DNA of 9,130 nucleotides, from positions 1 to 9,130 of the forward strand of contig JADKBO010000058.1 of assembly GCA_016715105.1 (NCBI GenBank). Direction: 5' to 3'. Position 1 is the first letter of the stretch; every line of letters begins with the position of its first letter. The position numbers and the translations under genes are program-made. Below the pieces are notes generated by a model. That model saw nothing but the letters and a program-made list of their open reading frames with translations. It ran no database searches and was not told the DNA's origin. This document shows positions 1 to 7,426 of this stretch, piece after piece. The stretch is from Saprospiraceae bacterium. GTDB taxonomy: Bacteria; Bacteroidota; Bacteroidia; Chitinophagales; Saprospiraceae.

Positions 1-42
1 AATAATTAAGACATAAACTCGTTTTGATTAATAAGATAATGA

Positions 43-645
43 ATGAGCACCATCAATGACATTTCGCTTCTTGATTTAAATAAAAAATATTCGTACGCCG
101 ACTATTTGACTTGGTCAATAAGGGAACGTTTGGAATTAATTAAGGGAGACATTTATCAAATTCCCACAACGCCTAGTACATTACATCAGAAAATTTCTAG
201 CCTATTACTTAAAGAAATTTTTAAAACGCTGGGAGAACAATCTTGTCAAGTATTTCACGCACCTTTTGATGTGAGACTTCCTAAAAAGGAAATGGAAAAT
301 CAACAAATTTTTACTGTTGTGCAGCCAGATATCTGTATCATTTGTGATCACACAAAAATTGATGACAAGGGTTGTATTGGTGCTCCTGATTTGATCATTG
401 AAATACTTTCTCCAGGTAACACTTCAAAGGAAATGAAAAATAAATTTGAAGCTTATGAGGAATCTGGAGTGAGAGAATATTGGCTAATCGAACCTCAAGA
501 TAAGGCTGTTCTAATTTTTGTTTTGGAGAATGGTAAATTTATAGGTAAACGACCCATGGTAGAGGAGGAAACCCTGCAAAGTTTTATTTTCCCAGACCTG
601 AAAATTGATTTGCAGCCATTATTCAGGAAGGCATACTCAAATTGA
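43..645 (+). CDS. Uma2 family protein (DUF820, PD-(D/E)XK nuclease fold)
   Basis: This is an intact 200-residue frame with the hallmarks of the Uma2/DUF820 family, which has a restriction-endonuclease-like fold. The N-terminal part has the usual ...ELIKGDIYQI... strand (about residues 31-40) followed by a helix carrying His48. The putative catalytic core is VQPDICII (94-100, Asp96), then GAPDLIIEILSPGN (113-126, Asp116 and Glu120), then a Lys-rich helix and REYWLIEP (144-151). Length is typical for the family. Uma2 proteins are abundant in cyanobacteria and Bacteroidota, but their biological role is not established; nuclease activity is inferred from the fold. The start ATG lies directly behind in-frame stops in the AT-rich leader. 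The gene stands alone on this strand and converges on the metallopeptidase gene, with a hairpin at its stop codon. Unlike most of the window it has no frameshift. Confidence 0.88.
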   Translation: MSTINDISLLDLNKKYSYADYLTWSIRERLELIKGDIYQIPTTPSTLHQKISSLLLKEIFKTLGEQSCQVFHAPFDVRLPKKEMENQQIFTVVQPDICIICDHTKIDDKGCIGAPDLIIEILSPGNTSKEMKNKFEAYEESGVREYWLIEPQDKAVLIFVLENGKFIGKRPMVEEETLQSFIFPDLKIDLQPLFRKAYSN

Positions 646-666
646 AAACCAAAAGCGTTTTCAATT
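640..666. terminator. Putative bidirectional terminator hairpin between convergent genes
   Basis: A perfect 10-bp inverted repeat, AATTGAAAAC with GTTTTCAATT, is separated by a 7-nt loop. It sits exactly where the Uma2 gene (+) and the metallopeptidase gene (-) converge, and its left arm contains the Uma2 stop codon TGA (643-645). The stem is AT-rich and no long T-tract follows on either strand, so terminator function is inferred from position and symmetry. Confidence 0.5.
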
Positions 667-679
667 GCTTGCAATAAAA

Positions 680-1438
680 TCAAAAGTCCAGCTTTGATCC
701 ATTTTTAATGAGCCAGGTTTCTTTTTCTTCGTAGTTGGGCATGACTTTTTCTACTACAGCCCAAAATTTGGGAGAATGATTCATCTCCAATAAATGGCTG
801 AGTTCATGAACAATGATGTAATCAAATACATCAAGTGGCAACAGCAATGCGCGCGTGCTCAAATTGATGTTTTTACTGGTAGAACAACTGCCCCAGTTGG
901 TAGCATTGTATTTTAGCGCAACGTTGGCTATCTCCTTTTTGAAGAACAGATTATTCCAATAGTTCACCCTTTCTACGACCAGAGGTTTGAATTTTTTGGC
1001 CACAATACGAGATATAAGGGTGCGGATCATTTTTTTACGACTCACCAGAGATTCTTGACTGGGAATCGTTATCCTGAGGTGTGAACTATCGATCATCTCA
1101 ATCAAACCATTCTGCCTATCTTCTTCAACAACTTCGGTTGAAAAATGATATTGACCTAAGATTGAAAAAGTAAATTGATCAGCATATTTCTCAACATCAT
1201 ACTTGTTAAGTGCTGTAGGTTTCGTAGCGCTCAGTTGGTCCAACCATTGCTGTGCAAAATCAATGTGTTTGTCGCGTTGGCTATCAACATAAAAGGGTAT
1301 CCTCAGGATGACAAAGTCTTTACCCAGGGATACCCTTACATTATTTCTATATTCAGAATAGATGCGTAGGGGAATACTTTTCCCTTTCACATTCACTTTT
1401 TTATCGATATAACTAGGCTTTTTCTTCTTCAAAAGCAC
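680..1438 (-). CDS. YgjP-type zinc metallopeptidase (DUF45 / M48-like)
   Basis: The intact 252-residue protein has the signature of the YgjP/DUF45 family of putative zinc metallopeptidases. The N-terminal half is a beta-rich region (about residues 15-125). The C-terminal catalytic part contains the conserved NWGSCS motif (181-186), the zinc-binding HELSH (HExxH, 211-215) with Glu212 as the expected general base, and the downstream NHSPKFW, where His221 is the likely third zinc ligand. No signal peptide or membrane segment is seen, so it is probably cytoplasmic. The substrate is unknown. The start is a GTG (1436-1438) that lies inside the end of serC, overlapping it by 26 bp; this suggests co-transcription and possibly translational coupling. 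A later in-frame GTG at residue 14 or 16 would remove most of the overlap, so the exact start is uncertain. The reading frame is undamaged. Confidence 0.88.
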   Translation of the reverse strand: MLLKKKKPSYIDKKVNVKGKSIPLRIYSEYRNNVRVSLGKDFVILRIPFYVDSQRDKHIDFAQQWLDQLSATKPTALNKYDVEKYADQFTFSILGQYHFSTEVVEEDRQNGLIEMIDSSHLRITIPSQESLVSRKKMIRTLISRIVAKKFKPLVVERVNYWNNLFFKKEIANVALKYNATNWGSCSTSKNINLSTRALLLPLDVFDYIIVHELSHLLEMNHSPKFWAVVEKVMPNYEEKETWLIKNGSKLDF

Positions 1439-2484
1439 GCATTAAGTCTGCAAGTTTTTGGATACCTTCTGCTTCAAGGGCGTTGTAAATAGAAGCACGT
1501 AATCCTCCAACAGATCTGTGACCTTTCAAACCGTCAAGACCTTCTTTTTTGCACCTATCCAAAAATTCGTTTTCCATTTCTTCATTCACTCCTGTAAACG
1601 TGACGTTCATCAATGATCTGTCCTCGGCTACTGAATGCCCTTTAAACAAGCTATTTCTATCCAATTCGTCATAAAGGATTTTTGCTTTGGCTTCATTCCT
1701 TTTGGCCATTGCTTCCAAACCACCATTATCTTTGATCCACTGCAATGTTAACATAGAAAACATACATTGCAAATACAGGAGGTGTATTATACATAGACAC
1801 ATTTTCGATGTGCGTACGGTAATCCAACATGACTGGAACATATCTGCTCACTGTACCTAAGGCTGATTTTTTCACGATCACCAAAGTAACGCCTGCAGGT
1901 CCCATGTTTTTTTGAGCACCAGCGTAGATGAGATCAAATCTAGAAACATCAATAGGTTTGCTAAATATATCAGATGACATATCACAAATCAATCTCACAT
2001 CAGTTTCTGGAAGTGATTGAAATTGTGTTCCAAAAATGGTGTTATTGGAGGTATAGTGTAAATATTTAAGATCCGAAGGGATGCTGATATTTTTTGGTAT
2101 GTAATTGAAGTTTTGCTCTTCTGAACTTGCAACTACATTTACCTTACCATAAGCCTTTGCATCTTTGATTGCTTTTTTAGACCAAGCTCCAGTATTGATG
2201 TATCCCGCAGTTTCCTCTTCATTCAAGAAGTTCATTGGGATTTGGAAAAACTGAGTACTTGCTCCGCCTTGCAAAAAGAGTACTTCATATTCGTCACTTA
2301 GACCATACAATTCCTTTACTAAAGCAATCGCTTGATCCATAGCAGCTACAACATCTTTGCTACGGTGCGACACCTCAAGGATCGAAAATCCGCTATTGTT
2401 GTAGTTCAACACACTTGCTGCTGCTTTTTCGATGACCTCTCTTGGCAATACTGCTGGTCCCGCTGAGAAATTGTACTTTTTCAT
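1413..2484 (-). CDS. serC: Phosphoserine aminotransferase SerC (one frameshift)
   Basis: SerC is a class V PLP-dependent aminotransferase that converts 3-phosphohydroxypyruvate and glutamate to phosphoserine and 2-oxoglutarate in serine biosynthesis; it also acts in one PLP-synthesis route. The N-terminal part opens with the typical MKKYNFSAGPAVLPREV and contains GGAST (73-77, phosphate-cofactor contact) and YAGAQKNMGPAGV, where Lys192 is the PLP Schiff-base lysine. The C-terminal part carries the family's HRSVGGLRASIYNA ending. The two parts lie in different frames (N-part 1726-2484, C-part ending at 1413). The switch is at the AAAA run 1757-1760, where one extra base separates ...PPVFAMYV from SMLTLQWIKDNGG. 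Corrected length is about 356 residues, normal for SerC. A clean join with no lost residues points to a sequencing error. The downstream metallopeptidase gene overlaps its end. Confidence 0.93.
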
Positions 2485-2702
2485 TATGTTTATTGTTATT
2501 TTTTTATTCTTTCTAATTCCTGATTTTTAAAACATAATCTTGATCATTGAAACTTCTTAAAATGCATTATTGCATATTTCAATTTTGCCCAATTATGTCA
2601 AATAATAATCTAATAATCAATGTGTTAATTTGATATCAGTTGCTCAAATCTGACGCAAAATTGAAAAATAATATCATCTAAATCCAATAAAAGAAAGAAA
2701 AT

Positions 2703-3076
2703 TTAAAAGACTTTTTCATATTTGGGATTCACCATCCATTTTGACCATTTCTTATTGTAAACATGAATTTTGTTGGTGGGCTTACCTTCAAAATCAATCA
2801 GGGATATCCTTGATTGGCCCATTCAAAAAATACTACCATATAAGTTGAAAACCTTTTGAATCCAAGTTTTGATAATTTTTCGCCTATTTTTCACTTCTGT
2901 ACCCAATGGAACAATACACGACGATGGTTTTATTTCTATCGATATCCTTGACCAAATTTTCAGAAAAATAGTCATAACCTACGTATTTGGCTCCTGGTAG
3001 ATGGGAGACATTGTATTCTTTTGGCTCTCTGGCAAGTCAACAAGATTAATAGAAATAACATTTTAGTATTAAACAT
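2703..3076 (-). pseudogene. Rhodanese-like domain protein, broken by several frameshifts
   Basis: No single frame spans this gene, but joining minus-strand frames gives a clear rhodanese domain. The order is VD/ARE-PKEYNVSHLPGA, then KYVGYDYFSENL, then KTIVVYCSIGYRSEK with the active-site loop CSIGYR (Cys is the expected sulfur carrier), then IGEKLSKLGFKRF, FEWANQGYP and a tail LIDFEGKPTNKIHVYNKKW ending in TAA at 2703. Rhodaneses transfer sulfane sulfur, for example from thiosulfate; related small Bacteroidota proteins end in the same YNKKWSKW-type tail. Shifts lie near 3028-3034, 2886, 2845 and 2797. The 5' end is uncertain. ATG 3076 opens a hydrophobic segment ending in LLTC that resembles a lipoprotein signal, but it leads into the domain with no room for its first strand. 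Alternatively the true N-terminus starts farther upstream (up to about 3140), where ISFQKLCQKMEK resembles the usual start of a rhodanese domain. Confidence 0.75.
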
Positions 3077-3170
3077 ATTTTAAATTTAATGAGTCTTTTC
3101 CATTTTTTGGCACAGCTTTTGAAAACTAATACATGCAAAGTAATCAGTATATCAAGCAACCAGTGAGGGA

Positions 3171-3941
3171 ATGAAAAAGAAAATTACAAAGCCGATACCA
3201 AACAAGAAACGTAAAGTGACAACAAAAAGTAGCATTAAGGATGACTTTTCGTGGCAAAAGATTGTTTTTTCTCTTTTCGCCATAGCGCTATTAATTTTTG
3301 CATCTTCCTCAAAAATCTCTAAATACAATAAACACCGTAGTGCAGAAGACCAAATTGCTTTGCAATACATAGAACAATATAAAGATTTGGCGATTCTGGA
3401 AATGCACCGCAGTGGCATTCTGCAAGTATCACGCTTGCTCAAGGACTTCATGAATCCAATAGTGGCTTGAGTTCCTTGGCAACCTCAGCCAATAATCATT
3501 TTGGAATCAAATGCAAAAGTTACTGGGTGGGCAAAACTTACTACCACAAAGACGATGATTTCAAAGATGGTAGATTGATTGAATCTTGTTTTAGAGCTTA
3601 TGAATCCGCAATACAGTCATACGTTGACCACAGCAATTTTTGATGGGCAATAAATTGTATGCCAGCCTTTTGAATACGATCATGCCGACTATGAATCATG
3701 GGCATACGGATTGAAGCGATGTGGTTATGCTACCGACTCAAAATATGCTCAAAAGCTCATCAACAAAATCGAAGATTACCAATTGTATGAGTATGATTTT
3801 GAGGAAAATCCACTCCGAAGTTCTAAAATAAGTTTTACCTATTCTTTTTTTTTTAATGTTCTATCATCCACTCTGTTGTTCAAACTTTGCAGACGAACAT
3901 TAATATTTTCTAAAAAGCCTGCAACAATGTTGCAATTATGA
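3171..3941 (+). pseudogene. Membrane-anchored glucosaminidase (GH73-type muramidase), frameshifted
   Basis: The N-terminus (MKKKITKPIPNKKRK) is Lys/Arg-rich and is followed by one hydrophobic helix at about residues 29-45, so the enzyme is probably anchored in the inner membrane with its domain in the periplasm. After ILEMHRSGI a shift near 3421 leads to ASITLAQGLHESNSG, the glucosaminidase-family motif with the likely catalytic Glu, then NNHFGIKCKSYW, FRAYESAIQSYVDHS, and after two more shifts (near 3640 and 3670) GLKRCGYATDSKYAQKLINKI. This is the FlgJ/LytG-like layout that cleaves the N-acetylglucosamine-containing glycan strand of peptidoglycan. The frame as sequenced runs to 3941, but its last 45 residues are unlike the family and cross the MerC operator. 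One more shift after YEYD would end the protein at TAA 3831, which is more likely. The gene is divergent from the rhodanese gene. Confidence 0.85.
3920..3934. promoter_or_regulatory. 15-bp palindrome, putative repressor operator for the MerC gene
   Basis: TGCAACAATGTTGCA is a perfect 7-1-7 palindrome. It overlaps the TTG (3930-3932) that serves as the -33 element of the MerC promoter. A further half-site, TGCAAC, lies at 3958-3963, directly before the start codon. A perfect palindrome on the -33 box is a typical place for a repressor. A Fur/Zur-type metal sensor is the inferred candidate because the gene encodes a MerC-domain protein; no regulator gene lies in this window. Confidence 0.55.
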
Positions 3942-3959
3942 ATGTTTGTTTTATTTTTG
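3930..3959 (+). promoter_or_regulatory. Bacteroidota-type promoter of the MerC gene
   Basis: TTG (3930-3932), a 19-nt spacer and TATTTTTG (3952-3959) fit the phylum's sigma-factor consensus (TTTG or TTG at -33, TAnnTTTG at -7) exactly. The start codon ATG at 3964 follows only 4 nt after the -7 box, so the transcript would be leaderless or nearly so. Confidence 0.6.
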
Positions 3960-3963
3960 CAAC

Positions 3964-4351
3964 ATGATTTCAAAAACAATATCATACTTTCAGAAACTTA
4001 GGGCAGATTATTTAGGAATGTTTGCTTCATTGCTTTGCGCTTTGCATTGTTCTGCACTACCAATTTTCTTTTCATTGGGTTTTGTTTCTGGAGCTGGTCA
4101 TAGTCACAATCATGACATAGACATGTTTTTGGCTATATCAGGTTTATTCATCGCTGGATATGCTTTGGTAAAAGATTTCCCTAATCACAAATCCTTGTTG
4201 CCACTCATCATTGCGACTTTTGGTTTTGTCCTATTATTTCTTGGTATTTTGGTTTTTCACTTTACACTCATCAATGTCATAGGGGATTGATGATTGCTTT
4301 CCTCACGTGATCAATCTGAGATTATCTAGAGCAGTGATTGTTAATTCCTAG
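3964..4351 (+). CDS. MerC-domain membrane protein (C-terminus frameshifted)
   Basis: This is a small multi-helix membrane protein of the MerC family, whose founding members import mercuric ion; chromosomal Bacteroidota members are of unproven function and may handle other metals. The first helix carries the signature LCALHCSALP (Cys25, His28, Cys29), followed by a His-rich loop GHSHNHD (45-51) that could bind metal, and further helices at about 54-70 and 79-100. I chose ATG 3964; the TTG 18 nt upstream in the same frame lies inside the promoter. As sequenced the frame stops at 4290. After two single-base losses (at the GGGG run 4282-4285 and near 4301) it continues as GGLMIAF, SHVINLRLSRA to TAG 4349-4351. 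This restores the family's usual fourth helix and its HxxNxR-like ending, and a length of about 129 residues. Confidence 0.8.
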
Positions 4352-4828
4352 ATCCTATTCTTTTTACACCAAATTTTCATTGTAAATAATAAGTATATTA
4401 TACTCGATATTTTATTATTTTGCCCCTATGTCGTAATTATTACACGTCTGTACCACTATTTTCGAAATATAATTTTATTTAAGCCCTTTATCGATGCTCT
4501 TTTAAATTTTCTTTTGCAGTGTAATTAATAACAGTAACATAACATAAGAAACTGCGAAATCTTAAAAATCTAATTTGGTAAACATCCTTAAATACCATAT
4601 ATAGCCAATTTCAAAACACCTTTCTTTTTTAAGGTATAATAACTATGGTTGTTATGTTCTAACAAATCTATGTCAGTATTTTGGTCAAATCACTCAACTT
4701 TTAAGCAACAATTTTGGAGTTTATTAATCATTACTGAACAAAATGGATTTCCTTTGGTATGAATTCTAGTAATGACTTTTTTTGAAGGAATTTGAGTATT
4801 TGTAAATTGCTGAAAATAATTTATAAAC
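4352..4828. other. AT-rich intergenic region with no supported gene
   Basis: About 480 bp of AT-rich sequence between the MerC and HupE genes. I see no recognisable protein in any frame and no known RNA. It contains a promoter-like stretch TATTATTTTG (4413-4422) followed by ATG 4428-4430, whose frame stops after two codons. If one base is missing there, a short frame of about 32 residues (VIITRLYHYF... to TAA 4526-4528) would follow. A weak 9-bp inverted repeat (AACATAACA near 4536, TGTTATGTT near 4653) is too short and too far apart to interpret. Confidence 0.5.
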
Positions 4829-5382
4829 ATGTTTAATACATATTTGGAGCTTGGTATCAACCATATCCTAGATATAGAAGGATACGATCATATTTTATTT
4901 ATCATCGCATTGTGTGCAGTATTTGGCATTAAGGATTGGAAAAAATCTTAATCCTCGCCACTGCTTTTACCATTGGCCACTCCATAACATTGGCCTTGGC
5001 TGCTTTGGATCTCGTCAAATTTCCTGCTAAAGTGATAGAGATATTGATTCCGATTACGATCATCATCACCGCCATCACCAACATATTGAGATCTGACAGG
5101 AAGGAGGGGGAAGATTTTCCAAAATGGAATTATTATTTGCCGCTCTTTTTTGGACTGATACATGGTTTGGGTTTTTCTACTTTTTTTAGAGCACTGATGG
5201 GTAAATCCTCAGAGGTTATATTGCCACTTTTTGCTTTCAATGTTGGGGTAGAGTTGGGCCAGATTGTCATCATTGCCATAACTATGCTCCTCTCATTCCT
5301 ACTAGTAAATCTAGCGGGTCTTAAAAGAAACTATTGGAATTTGGCAGTTTCGATTTTGGCGATTGTTGTTTCCGTTATTTGA
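4829..5382 (+). CDS. HupE/UreJ family membrane protein (one frameshift)
   Basis: This is a polytopic membrane protein of the HupE/UreJ family, proposed transporters of divalent metal such as nickel or cobalt; in Bacteroidota the substrate is unproven. The gene starts at ATG 4829 with MFNTYLELGINHIL, then GYDHILFI with the family's conserved His. After a lost A in the run 4940-4945 it continues in another frame as KILILATAFTIGHSITLA, GLIHGLGFS and FAFNVGVELGQ, all classic family motifs with membrane-embedded His residues. Six or so hydrophobic helices are visible. The TTG at 4936 that opens the long frame is not a true start, since family sequence continues upstream. The frame stops at 5382, but one missing T near 5377 would extend it to TAA 5397-5399 (YLIYEKI). 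Corrected length is about 184-190 residues. The DUF6702 gene follows 120-137 bp downstream. Confidence 0.88.
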
Positions 5383-5519
5383 TTTATGAAAAGATTTAAG
5401 CTAAGATAAAGTTATAAATCGGACAAAAGAACTAAAGCTTTTGACTCTGCGTTTTGAAATGAAGTCTGAGATTGATAATGTCATATTAAGTTTTGGTCTA
5501 TAAACACAAATAAACAATC

Positions 5520-5983
5520 ATGTTGAATCTGCTTTTTTTTATGGCTTTTACTTACGTACACCCCATACATGTATCCGTTTGTGACGTCATTCAAAAAAAC
5601 GATAAAGTAGAATTTACCTTCAAAATATTCTTTGACGATTTACAAACTTCAATGGGTTTGAAACCAGGCGAAGAGCTCCCTGCCAAGTATTCTGGTTCTG
5701 ATCAACTCATCAATGACTTCATCCTCAAAAATGTAAAAGTGGTGGTCAATGGTAAGGTTGCTAAGCTAAAATATAAGAGAGTTACAGTGCACCTCCAGCA
5801 ATTTGGACTGAAATGGAGCTAGAAGGTATCCAAGCTGCGGATATCAAAACAATGGAAATTTACAATGACATCATGGTCTCACTCTACCGTGATCAAACCA
5901 ACATCATCAATGTTGCAATAAAAAATACAAAGAAGAATTTCTCCTTAGGCAAAAATGATCGATCTGCAAAGTTGGTTTTTTGA
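5520..5983 (+). CDS. DUF6702 family exported protein (one frameshift)
   Basis: The protein starts with a short hydrophobic segment (MLNLLFFMAFTYVHPIH), a probable signal peptide, then the pattern HPIHVSVCDVIQ...VEFTFKIFFDDLQTSM. This matches the DUF6702 family of Bacteroidota, small beta-rich exported proteins of unknown function. The first frame breaks near 5780-5800 and the protein continues as APPAIWTEMELEGI, IKTMEIYNDIMVSLYRDQTN, IINVAIKNTKKNF and SAKLVF, with stop TGA 5981-5983. The LYRDQTNIINV segment is the family's conserved C-terminal strand region. Corrected length is about 154 residues, normal for the family. It lies directly downstream of the HupE/UreJ gene; these two families are often neighbours in Bacteroidota, frequently with an M1 peptidase, which is not present here. 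Confidence 0.75.
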
Positions 5984-6069
5984 CCCTTTTTTCTGGTTTT
6001 TGGAGCTCAGTCCAGATAAATTAACCGTTTTTTATACTTTTTTATGATCCATGTCTAGGTTCTAAATCG

Positions 6070-6077
6070 TAATTTTG
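6070..6077 (+). promoter_or_regulatory. Putative -7 promoter box of mtaB
   Basis: TAATTTTG matches the Bacteroidota -7 consensus TAnnTTTG and lies 8 nt before the mtaB start ATG (6086). No convincing TTG is seen at the expected -33 distance, so confidence is moderate. As with the MerC gene, the leader would be only a few nucleotides long. Confidence 0.4.
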
Positions 6078-6085
6078 CGCCCAAT

Positions 6086-7426
6086 ATGGCAACACCTTAC
6101 ACAGTAGCTTTTCATACATTGGGTTGTAAACTCAATTTTTCAGAAACATCTTCCATCAGAAGACAGTTTGAAGACCATGGTTTTCAAACCATTGATTTTG
6201 AGGAAGGTGCAGACATTTATGTACTCAATACTTGTTCTGTCACTGGATTTTGCAGATAAAATGCCGCTACGAAGTTCGTCGAGCACTCAAGTATTCTCCA
6301 GACGCTCGTGTAATTGTGGTAGGTTGTTATGCCCAATTGAAGCCAGAAGAAATTGCCGATATTCCTGGAGTTGACTTAGTGCTTGGGGCTGCCGAAAAAT
6401 TTAACATCGTTTCTTACATTGATGAACTTGCAAAGGCTCCCGGAAAAGGCATGGTCAAGGCTGGTGCCATTTCTACTGTCAATCATTTTGTGGATTCTTT
6501 TTCTTTTGGCGATCGTACAAGGTCCTTTTTGAAGGTGCAAGACGGTTGTGATTATAAATGTACTTTTTTGCACCATTCCACAAGCCCGTGGTAAAGTCGT
6601 AGCGATACTGTCGAAAATGTTTTGCTCAATGTTGCCAAGATTGCAGAAGCAGGTGTGAAAGAAATTGTGCTTACTGGTGTAAAACCTGGGTGATTTTGGA
6701 AATAGTACAGAAGTAATCGAAGGTACAAAGCCCAAAAAGAAGCATTGTTTTTGACTTAGTAAAGGAATTGGATAAATCGGGGTATAGAGAGATTTAGAAT
6801 TTCCTCTATCGAACCAAATTTATTGACAGATGAGATTATTGAATTCGTTGCGCAATCTCGAGTTTTTTGTGCCGCATTTTCACATTCCTTTGCAAAGTGG
6901 GTCTGATAAAATCCTGGAAACTCATGCGCCGACGATATACCCAGAGATTTGTATAAGGCAAGATTGAAAAATCCAAATCCGTCATGCCCCATTGTTGTAT
7001 TGGTGTAGACGTTATTGTAGGTTTTCCTGGTGAAAGTGAATCCAGATTTTATAGAGACTTATGATTTTATCAATGAGTTAGACGTCTCCTATTTGCACGT
7101 TTTTACTTATTCAGAGCGAGCCAATACGTTAGCTGTGGAATTGGAGGAAAAGTTGACATGAGGCGTAAGAAGAAATAGGAATGAACGCTTGCGTATACTT
7201 TTCAGAAAAGAAAGAGCTCATTTTTATCAGCAATTTGAAGGGTGATATCAGGCCTGTTTTGTTTGAACATTCCAAAGAAGCTAACTCCATGGTGGCTACA
7301 CAGATAATTACATCAAAGTAAGCTTGCCTTTGCAAGAGTATCTGATCAATCAGATAGAAGAAGTAAAAAATTGTAAGTTTTTGGGGTGAATCAACCAATG
7401 CCACGCTTGCTGCTGTCCTAGTCTGA
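6086..7426 (+). pseudogene. mtaB: tRNA t6A37 methylthiotransferase MtaB, with many frameshifts
   Basis: MtaB is a radical-SAM enzyme that converts t6A at position 37 of some tRNAs to ms2t6A. The start is ATG 6086. The N-terminal methylthiotransferase domain shows HTLGCKLNFSETS, YVLNTCSVT and VIVVGCYAQL, the three Cys of the auxiliary [4Fe-4S] cluster. The radical-SAM core follows as DGCDYKCTF-CTIPQARG (CxxxCxxC cluster, shift inside it near 6570), then KEIVLTGVN, RISSIEPNLLTDEI, HFHIPLQSGSDKIL and MRRRY, which separates this family from MiaB and RimO. VDVIVGFPGES, LHVFTYSERANT and a C-terminal TRAM-like part (FEHSKEANSMV) complete it. At least ten shifts occur, among them near 6245, 6570, 6598, 6690, 6740, 6790, 6860, 6925 and several after 7020. 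Reconstructed length is about 446 residues, normal for MtaB. The end overlaps the convergent GSCFA gene by a few bases. Confidence 0.9.

Noticed and set aside
1175..1369. Open frame on the plus strand inside the metallopeptidase gene
   Set aside because: It is antisense to a conserved intact gene and encodes no recognisable protein.
2560..2578. ATGCA-TTAT-TGCAT inverted repeat upstream of serC
   Set aside because: Arms are only 5 bp in very AT-rich sequence, and it does not match the MerC palindrome; chance is a sufficient explanation.
3152..3451. 99-residue minus-strand frame opposite the glucosaminidase N-terminus
   Set aside because: The plus-strand protein has a membrane anchor and leads into family motifs; the minus frame is a Cys-rich shadow with no family features.
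3946..3963. TTG start six codons upstream of the MerC ATG
   Set aside because: It lies inside the promoter -7 box; ATG 3964 fits both the promoter and the family N-terminus.
4534..4661. 9-bp inverted repeat AACATAACA / TGTTATGTT in the spacer before HupE
   Set aside because: Short, AT-rich and over 100 bp apart, with no supporting structure.
4936..4938. TTG as the start of the HupE/UreJ gene
   Set aside because: Conserved HupE sequence (GINHIL, GYDHILFI) continues upstream in another frame to ATG 4829, so the TTG only marks the frame after the shift.
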